From positions 17,381-81,380 of the forward strand of contig JAECUM010006700.1 in assembly GCA_016617855.1 (NCBI GenBank): DNA of 64,000 bases, written 5' to 3'. The position numbers and the translations under genes are program-made. The DNA comes from Megalonaias nervosa (taxonomy: Eukaryota; Mollusca; Bivalvia; Unionida; Unionidae). The notes under the pieces are model-generated. The model ran no database searches. It was not told the origin of the DNA and saw only the letters and a list, made by a program, of their open reading frames with translations. Below are positions 55,911-64,000 of this stretch, one piece after another. The stretch's first letter is position 1, and each line of letters starts with the position of its first letter.

Positions 55911-57439
55911 CCTCCTTTGGCGAAATTAGTCCATAGGGTCATCACGATTTTGGAAATCTCTATATCACTTGAAGCATTCAACTGAAACGGTAAGTAGTTC
56001 TTCATTCTTGAAGACAGGCCGAATACTATAGGGATCTCAATAGCATGACTTGCTCCAGCTAGCCAATCGGGACTAAGTATATCATAGTTTGGTCTATATG
56101 CAAATTCGTACAAATATGTGCTGGAGCTTGTGTTAGCTTTGGAATGTACATTCGCCAAAAAAATAGCCGGATAAATAAAGTGAATGTCAGTCAAGAAATC
56201 GAGCAGACTGGCTCTTCGTTTATAATCATTGTAGGGGTCATTCCAGTCCGTATATTGTTGGACCAAAGCTTTGCTCAGAAAACTACTGTTCAGCCCATAC
56301 ATTAAAGATAAGGTAACCGGAATTACGACGTTTTCAAAAGCGTATCTGTTCACGGAATAGTTTGAGACACTCGCATTGTTAGCAGCTATACTCTTCCAAC
56401 GGTCAACGAAGACCGTTCCATCTTTATCGTTGTAACCAATCATGAAGTCCAGATTGACGAAATGGCGTGCTTGCTGGGATGATAAATTTTTCAGAACGTC
56501 ATATACCAACGAAGCCGTAACTATTTCACCATCAACAACCGGCCCAACCGTGATTTTATCTCGATTTTCTGTCATTATCTTTGATATTTGTTGTTCTGAT
56601 AAACTTCTCAAGCACCGGATGATATCAAAAGATGAGGTTTGATTGCAACCAGCAAACTGTCCAAATTCTCCAATATTTGCTGTCAGCATCACGGATCCGG
56701 AGTATTGAGGACCGCTTTAACAAATTACGCGCTGAAACAATCCCTTGTTCGCTGGATAAAGTGCATGGAAAAGGCAACTCATAGCACCAGCTGATTCTCC
56801 GAACACAGTTACGGAGTTACTGTCTCCACCAAAAGCTCCAATGTTGTCATGGACCCATCGCAGCGCCATCTGTTGGTCGTAGAGGCCATAATTTCCAATC
56901 GATGCACTGTCTCCAGTGCTGAGAAATCCGAACACAGACAGACGGTAATTCATCGTGACAACGATGACGTCATTAAAGGCGCTAAGGACATCACCCTGAT
57001 ACAAATGCATTGATCCTTCCATGAAACTACCCCCATGTATCCATACCATGACGGAATAGTTTTTCGAAGGGTTGGTAAGACGTTCTCCGGGAACAAAAAT
57101 ATTTAAATAGAGACAATCTTCGGACAATTCCGTGATATTTGTGAATAGGGGTCCCGGTATTTGCATGCATGCAGGACGGTCATATGTCGCATTGTATGTT
57201 GTGTTCGTATGTCGTTTCATCTCTGGTTTATTGAAACGTAGATCTCCTATAGGAGGCTGTGAGTACGGAATGCCAAGGTAAATCAAAGCGGCTCTCTCCG
57301 TTCCATTGAATGTTGTATTACTAGTAAAACCAATATACGTCACGTTGTTAGTGCTAACATTGTGGTACGCTCCTCCTACCATAGTCCCCTTGGCGAATAA
57401 CATTGTCAATAGTGTACAGAAGGCGATGCAATACCGCAT
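55911..57439 (-). CDS. cholinesterase-like gene 2, main exon; one in-frame stop
   Basis: The ATG at 57439 gives a signal peptide (MRYCIAFCTLLTMLFAKG). The fold follows gene 1: YLGIPYSQPPIGDLRF, first disulphide Cys (RPACMQ), SEDCLYLNIFVPG, oxyanion hole WIHGGSF, nucleophile elbow FGESAGAMS, acid as Asp in GYNDKDG, and catalytic His in GASHAIE. A single TAA (56716-56718) sits between RVIC and SGPQY, where gene 1 and the family have Gln, so a CAA-to-TAA change is likely. Everything after stays in frame to the GTAAGT donor at 55910. It is either a recent null allele, an assembly error or an early pseudogene. With the last exon the frame is 645 codons. Confidence 0.88.
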
Positions 57440-58139
57440 GTTGAGTGATCTCCGAGTAAGTTCCAGACTAAACGTAAGGAAAAACAAATATATTTTGTGC
57501 TTGTAATTACACAGACGGTTGTTCCTGTAATAAGTACGATTGCCAAATAAGCGTTACTCAGACGTCTGTTCTTGTAATAAACATAAATGCAAAACATTCG
57601 TTGTACAGTGAATGTAATCTACCCATAAAACTGAGCAAAACCGGTTTTGTCACAAGAGACAGACCCCATTCATATGCATACCCACAAAGTCGTTCATGTG
57701 ACACGCTGCTATTGCCCTGCGTGGAAATACCTTTTACCCTGTGTGTTTACCGTCTATTCACCATGTAACGCTCCAGTTGAATCAATCCATATGAGTGCCA
57801 AATCGTTTACACAGATACTATTTACAAATATATCGTGCCACAACATTTCTGTGACATTATATAGTGCGACCCTTTCCTTTCCTAGTTCTCTATGTAAATC
57901 CCTCTAGTTATTGGAGAACCACAGCTTGATTGAATATGAACGTACAAGAATTATTAGTTGTTATATAGTCACAAGAGCCTCCTTGGAATTCCGGGGATGC
58001 TTTATGTGGTTTGTCATTAATATTATATTCTGTGTTCTTGACATCGTAGTTAATTGCTATTTCATTAAACGTCGAGCTTTCTTTATTGTATGCGGTAGAT
58101 TTGTCATTATTCGCAATGGTTATACGAAGAGGTTTTGCT
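57440..58139. other. 5' flank of cholinesterase-like gene 2
   Basis: An alternative in-frame ATG at 57487 would add 16 residues ahead of the signal peptide. I prefer 57439. No promoter element is identified. Confidence 0.4.
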
Positions 58140-58310
58140 CAGGCCCGGCCCTAGGGCAAGGCGAACGAGGCAACCGCCTTGGGTCCCGCGCTTTCAGGAT
58201 ATCAAGTCCGCAGTGCATTTTTTTTTTTTTTGCTTGGGGCCTCTCATCGCTTTTGCTGCTTTGGGCCCCGCATACTGCATTGGGCCCCGCACATCCAAGG
58301 GCCGGGCCTG
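58140..58310. mobile_element. GC-rich hAT-type MITE, copy 2
   Basis: 171 bp, ends CAGGCCCGGCCCTAGGG and CCAAGGGCCGGGCCTG. Perfect 8 bp duplication GTTTTGCT at 58132-58139 and 58311-58318. Same family as 17972-18107, with an extra T-rich segment. Confidence 0.88.
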
Positions 58311-58511
58311 GTTTTGCTATTATGTAGAGTGGTTTCGTCTTTGTATGCTTTAGTTCAGACTTTATATAAGGTCGTTTCGACACATTTTGGTATATGCCTT
58401 TATGAGTGAAGTTTATTACATAAATCCAATTGACTATGGCAAGGACATAATAAACATTATAATATAAATATTGACGGTGACACAGAATTTGATAAGTATA
58501 GAGACTGAGTG

Positions 58512-58693
58512 CAGGGCCGTAGACAACGATCACGGGCCCTGGGATAAGAAGTACCCAGGCCTCTTCTAGTTCTTGTTCAAACAAAATGTTTCTTTTATAA
58601 AATTAAAAAGTGTTGTTCGGCCCGGGCCCCCTTACTGGCCCGGGCTCGGGGATATATCCCAGGTCCCCCTCCCCCCCCCCGTTGTCGGCCCTG
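58512..58693. mobile_element. hAT-type MITE, second GC-rich family
   Basis: 182 bp, ends CAGGGCCGTAGACAAC and GTTGTCGGCCCTG. Flanks ACTGAGTG (58504-58511) and ACTGGGTG (58694-58701) match at 7 of 8 positions. Confidence 0.75.
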
Positions 58694-59269
58694 ACTGGGT
58701 GACATGCATCATATATATTCATTATAAATTCAGCATTATTCAACAGAGAGACTACTTGAGGTGCAATATATATATATATAATATTAATGATAATAATAAT
58801 TTGGATTTCTTCATCGTTCGTCTTCATATGTAGTATTTTGTCATTTTGTCCGGTGGTTTTAAAATTATATCTTCGGTGCATTTTTTCCTTGATACACGGT
58901 GCTGCACTCTTTTTCTTTATGGTTATATCGTTAATACGCGGTACTTACAGATTTATATTTGGTGGTTATATTATTATATGCGGTAGTACATTTTTTATAC
59001 TTGATGTGTATGTCATACATGCTCTGCTTTAGTTCTGAAGATTACGTAACGTTTAACCTTCCAAGAATCGACCACGAACGATCGAAACTGATGTGGTGAA
59101 AGTGGCATTGCAGATTTTGCATAATTCTCTGTATTATTGTAGCATGTGATCATATGCGTCTTTGTTTCTTGTTCTTTAGTAAAATGCCTGTGTCATACTA
59201 TATCAGTTTCTGTCCCTCCATCACGCTTTCTTTTATGCCTTATGGCCAAAGTGATTTGAGAATGAAACT

Positions 59270-59375
<106 letters not shown>

Positions 59376-60062
59376 CGTATTGGAAGCTACACTGAGTATT
59401 TATCTTCAAGGCCAGAGTCAATCTTTTCAACTTTCACTTAGATTGCCTTTTTGCTGTAAAACTTTTGAGCCGATTGGGATTAATTTACGAAGCTTGAAAT
59501 ATTTACACATCGTCATTACAATGTGTGTCACAAAAGGGTTCGAGGTGGTCACTATCACTGATTGGTCATGGGTCATCATGTTAAGTTTTCTGTCTCACTT
59601 TCCCTTCTTATATATGACTTTCAAGCCGTTTGAGATTGAGGGATACAACATAATATAATTAGATATAATTATAAGAAAGCGACCCGGTTACCACACCGAG
59701 GATCCTATCTTCAAGGCCAAGATCATACATCAATGTTTTAGATTTCCAAAACATTTCTTTATCACTCTATAACAACAAAGTTTGTTAAGATAAATGAACG
59801 AAACATAGTATAGTAATAAACCATTACTTGTTGGTGGGTTGCATTCCACATCTGGTGTATCTGCAAGGTCCAGATCACATGCAATATTTTCGGGTTTCTG
59901 TCGTTCTGCTTTATTATGGTAATAGTTCACTAAACCAAAGTCCACTTACGTTTATTGATTCGATGGCAAATCATGTATCACAGTCAAGGTTATATCATCA
60001 AAGTCGATGTTGTTTTTTGTTTTTTTGCTACAAAGGTTACAGGCAGATTTCATTGATTTTAA

Positions 60063-62340
60063 AGGTCACCGGCCACCTATATTGTACAAACGTGTGATAT
60101 TATTATAGTCATAAACAGAACTCACTTGTTATGTATGCACACCATAAAAATGTTTAATTAGTCTTTAAAATCCTCTTTTTTAAATGAAAAAATGATTCGG
60201 CAATCTCCGTAAACAATCGGTAGTTTCCGCGTGCCAAAAACGGATATGACGTACATTTATCCCTTCTATTCAACCTAGCCATTCAAGTGTTTAATTTCCG
60301 CACGTAAATGCCTATGTGATATATCTTACGATCGTGCTTTTGTACAGCAAATATGGTGCACTGTATTGCATATGGATGTAACCAAAAGAGTGATGATAGG
60401 AAAAGGGGTTCTTTCTCTTTCCGAAAGACCCTGTTTACCAGAAGAAAAGTGGATTCAAGCTGTGGGCTCGAATAGGGTGAGGGATGGGAAAGTTATATCA
60501 TTTATGCCGGATTTTAGTCAATTTAGCCCAAGACAATTCGGCCCAACTCGAAAGACAATTCGACTCAACTTAACAATAGTTTGAACAAGTTCTTTTCCTT
60601 CAAACAACAAGTAGATACTATGTAAGTTAAATTTTAGGAATAGGTTTTAGGGAAGAAAAACTTAATTTAAACGAAATTGATATTCTTTCAAAGAAAATAA
60701 TCATACTTTGTAACGTACATATATATGAGAGAAAATACAAACTGACATATCTTGCTCGTTCTAATTAAAATATTTATATACATCTTCCGGTCAAATTATC
60801 AATATTGATTTATTAAACAATAATACTTAACATATAATAGTATACAGAATATGCATACATTTTTCTAAGGGTAGTGTACATGAGATATTATAACAAATAT
60901 ATTTAATTTTAGGCTTCACGTTGTAACACTGCTGCATATAATACACACTCGAATAATGTTGAGCATTTTGTCAATGTTGCTGCAATACGAAGCTCTTACC
61001 AGTTAATTTTATTGTTTGTTTTTATTGTTGAAGTTGTCTTAGTGTGTGCGCGCGTAAATTGAAAGCTTGTCATTACTAGTCAATATAGTCAATCATATGC
61101 TCCATATGCCATACAAATAAGAAAGGAAATAATTTTGTGTTGAATTTGTGCCCCCACCCACTCCACCCCGCCCTCGCACGGTACAAAATAATTTATAAAC
61201 ATACACTTATTTGAAAATAAAATGAAACAAACTAATCTTGCATTGTTATAATTTATTCCTTCTTTTTTCATCATGCGAAATTTATATAAGAAAAAAATAT
61301 ATCCACGAACTCCGTATATGTAGCGGATGCCAGCTTGCGTATGCATCCTTACTGTAGTGTGTATCGCTTATGTGTGTAGTGTGTACCGCTTATGTCAAAT
61401 AACAAAATCGCAAAAGAGACGAAAATTCACGCATGACAAGTTACAAGGTGCAAACTGGCCAAGGTTGTATTGTATCCAAGTTAACTATACGACGGTATCT
61501 CGCAAATAAAAGTTATTATTTTAAAATACATCCACTGTGAGTGCAAATGATAATCTTTTTGCTAGCATGGGTCACAAAAGTGTTATTAAAGCAAGTTATT
61601 GTTGTGTATACTATTTGCCCTGCAAACATCAATTATGATTACATCTGGCAAACAAATAAAAGCCCGGGTGATGGATAAACACAACTGGCAGCGAGCAATA
61701 AACTCCTCGATTAAACCTACCGACAGGATATCAAATACAAAGGTTATTTTATTACAAAGCAAACCAACCCCAGAACTGACTTTGGTATCTTTTAATTGTG
61801 CTGATTTTTCTTATGAAGTCGGCCGACATAAGGAAGCCAAGTTTGGTTCCTTTTGGATTCTTTTAAATGTGCCGATTTCTTTTTTTTAATGAAGTCGGTT
61901 GACATAGGGAAGCTAACATCGATTCCTTTTTACCTGTATTAACGGGAAATTTCAAAATAAATTGAAACAGTGGAACAGTTTTGAAAGCGACACGATCTAG
62001 TGCATATCGATATAAGGCTGAACAGTAAATTAGTTTTCAGTAGTTTCGTCTAAATGTTCCCTATCCATAGTTAATAATGGTTTTTTTCGACAAGAAGAAG
62101 CATGTACTTCGTCTTGTGGGGATAAATGTACGTCATTTCCGGTTGGCGTCCTCTATAGCTGGAAAATCGTAGCGAAGGGGAAGTAACAGCGTTGTATTCG
62201 TCTATTTCGAGTAATTCAATTATTATTTCTTCTTTACACTTGATATTTTTTTTGTTCTTTTTGTGCGAGTATAACCACTTTTAATCATGTAATGCAAATC
62301 TCATGTAAACAGAAAAATGTTGGAGTATGGCCGGTGACCT
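60063..62340. mobile_element. Kolobok-like DNA transposon relic with THAP exon
   Basis: Ends AGGTCACCGGCCA and TGGCCGGTGACCT, each directly bordered by TTAA (60059-60062; 62341-62344). A THAP-like exon starts 290 bp inside the left end. TTAA duplications together with a THAP domain point to the Kolobok superfamily. No catalytic domain can be read, so it is probably internally deleted. Confidence 0.65.
60353..60480 (+). pseudogene. THAP-domain exon, frameshifted
   Basis: ATG at 60353 opens MVHCIAYGCNQKS, the C-x4-C start of a THAP zinc finger, then SFSFRK. The expected continuation (LPEEKWIQAVGS) is in the next frame, so there is a one-base indel near 60425. THAP domains bind transposon ends in P- and Kolobok-type transposases. 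Confidence 0.5.
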
Positions 62341-62607
62341 TTAAGTTTTGGTGACCTCACTGCTGTAAGTGGGGGACACATATCCTCCGACATTGCTTGA
62401 CATTTTTTTAAAAACAATTTGAATATAGTGTCTTTAATTAGAGTTAGATTTGGCGTTAAAGGTAGGTAACTCCCTAAAAAGCACGGGGCAAGGCAAAATT
62501 GCTCGCGCTCTTTTACTTGTCAGTTACTAAAATGCCGCCTAATTTCTAGTTTCGACAATAGGCGGTCCTGAGCTTTTGCTGGAATGGAAGTGGTTTTTTT
62601 CTTCGTT

Positions 62608-62840
62608 TCTGGACCGCCAAAGTGGCCTAAGTGTTAAGAGCGTCTGCCTCGGATGCGGGAGGTCGCGGGTTCGAACCCCGGCCGAGTCAAACCAAAGACT
62701 TATTTTTTGTAACAAATGGTATTAGCAGCTTCCTCTGGCATGGTGCCAAAAGCCTGCGGCATGATGCCTCAGTGCTATACATCACTAACTGCCACACTGC
62801 AGATATCATAGCGATTAGGCTGATAAATCAGCCCTTCACC
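62608..62840 (+). mobile_element. tRNA-derived SINE, copy 2
   Basis: Box A TGGCCTAAGTG, box B GGTTCGAACCC, then GCGGCATGATGCC and CACTGCAGATATCATAGCGA as in copy 1. A separate 3' fragment of the family (CATAGCGATATGACTGAAAT) lies at 63283-63302. Confidence 0.75.
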
Positions 62841-63330
62841 CGTGATGATACTGACTTTCAGGTGAGGGGCTGATATCACCTATTCATTGAAAGCTGCAAT
62901 TATCTGCATCCAAATCTGGCTGCAGACATCGGTGTATATTTTATACACTTATCGGTATTTCTCGTGGCTGTGCAGCTACCGTCGGCTGAAGAGTTCTTTC
63001 GGTGATATGTACATTATATTTCCGGAGCAAATCATATGTTTGGTGACTTGTAAATCCACCTGGAATAGCACAACCATCTGTCCTGTGGCCATTTTGAATT
63101 TCGCGCTTCATAGGGCTGTTCCCAATTACCGGTATGTGTCTAAAGTGTACGCAGGTTTGTTTTGGAAAGATGTGCATGCAGCAAAATCGTACATTTAATG
63201 AACAGGTCACATCAGGCCCATATATCATCCATCAGTATAAACACAGATTTGGGGGGGGGGATGGGGGTGGTTTATCGGACTACATAGCGATATGACTGAA
63301 ATTTTTTTAAAGCTACGTTAAATATCCAAA

Positions 63331-63391
<61 letters not shown>

Positions 63392-63956
63392 CACACACAC
63401 TCTTCGTCTCTGCGAGTAAATTAAGACCAGAAGATATTGTTGTCTTTGAATCTAATAACCATCCTGAATTTCCATTGTCTTCTGCTGATTCAGATGGAAG
63501 AAGAGAACAATCGCTTAATGAATGACTCAAGCCATTAAAATGGATGCAGATTGATTTGTTTACATTACGATTTAGATTAAATCTGTGCCACACGATTACA
63601 TCTCCCTGAGAGAGTATATTCGTCCAACATGTTCTTTTCCATGTGATTAACAAATATTGGAGCAAATGAAATCGTCAGTCACACGATAGATTTTTCTTTA
63701 TATACAATCTTTTATGTGTTTTTCGACTTGTTAAATAGTTTCTTTCTCTGAAAAAGTGACATGTGTTACAGCGACCATCATTGTAGGGTTTAGGAATCTG
63801 TTTCAGAAATGGATGGATAATAAACTAAACGACAACACAGTCTAATACTTGAGCCAAAAAAAATATATGTATATACTATTGCACTGGTTTTAATCTTAGG
63901 GTGGGTAGAGATTTTTTTAAAAAGAAAAACAAATATTATACATTTTATAATGATTA

Positions 63957-64000
<44 letters not shown>
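62841..64000. other. right edge, repeats only
   Basis: Includes a (CA)n run at 63332-63402, a SINE tail fragment, and a (TA)n run from 63966 to the edge. No gene recognised. Confidence 0.5.
63332..63402. repeat. (CA)n microsatellite
   Basis: Long CA run with minor interruptions at its right end. Confidence 0.95.

Noticed and set aside
58120..58584. 154-codon minus-strand frame and overlapping plus frames
   Set aside because: Covers a GC-rich MITE with palindromic ends. GC content, not coding function, keeps all frames open.

Overview
The window is eukaryotic nuclear DNA from an animal, most likely a mollusc (probably a bivalve). It is AT-rich and intron-bearing, full of microsatellites, minisatellites and MITEs. 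It carries tRNA-derived SINEs whose 3' part (TAGCGATATGACTGAAAT) I associate with molluscan repeats. The phylum call is an inference from repeat style and gene content.

The host genes are two tandem cholinesterase/neuroligin-like carboxylesterase genes on the minus strand. Gene 1 has exons 11856-10316 and 9668-9248. Gene 2 has exons 57439-55911 and 23448-23043. Both share the same phase-2 splice junction (…FAK-x-G|NPN…) and end in a single membrane-spanning helix. Gene 1 has lost the catalytic histidine and the usual oxyanion-hole glycine. Gene 2 keeps them but has one in-frame stop in exon 1.

The 32.5 kb intron of gene 2 is a nest of mobile DNA. An inverted-repeat (foldback) element spans about 23943-46135. 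One arm carries a 2.3 kb insertion (24146-26405) bounded by a 16-17 bp direct repeat. The other arm carries a complete 17.3 kb Polinton/adintovirus-like element (28543-45836). This has ~505 bp terminal inverted repeats, over 99% identical by eye, and a 5 bp flanking repeat TCTGT. Its gene set is: NUMOD1-type ORF in each TIR, membrane protein, tail-fibre-like protein, FtsK/HerA ATPase, coiled-coil protein, penton-like minor capsid protein, pVI-like protein, major capsid protein, pX-like protein, basic core protein, adenain-type protease, CxxC protein, PLA2-domain protein, chromodomain integrase, three unknown proteins, HNH endonuclease and protein-primed-type DNA polymerase B. Several genes carry single in-frame stops or frameshifts, so this copy looks defective.

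Two older relatives flank it. One runs off the left edge (1-5.6 kb, reversed): pVI-like, penton, coiled-coil, ATPase and a fibre gene split by a 0.93 kb insertion. The other (46.7-53 kb, reversed) is highly decayed: HNH/NUMOD, PolB, integrase, PLA2 and membrane-protein remnants. A possible exonuclease-like trace lies at 53.7-54.5 kb.

Other mobile DNA includes three hAT-type MITE insertions of two or three families with 8 bp target duplications, plus a fourth with the same hallmarks. There is also a 2.28 kb Kolobok-like element (60063-62340) with TTAA duplications and a broken THAP exon, a palindromic MITE family (12.5, 20.3, 43.8 kb), and tandem arrays of 33, 34, 41 and 61 bp units. Stretches at 5.7-6.9, 7.2-9.2, 12.7-17.9, 18.1-19.5, 20.5-22.1, 54.5-55.9 and 62.8-64 kb show no convincing gene.
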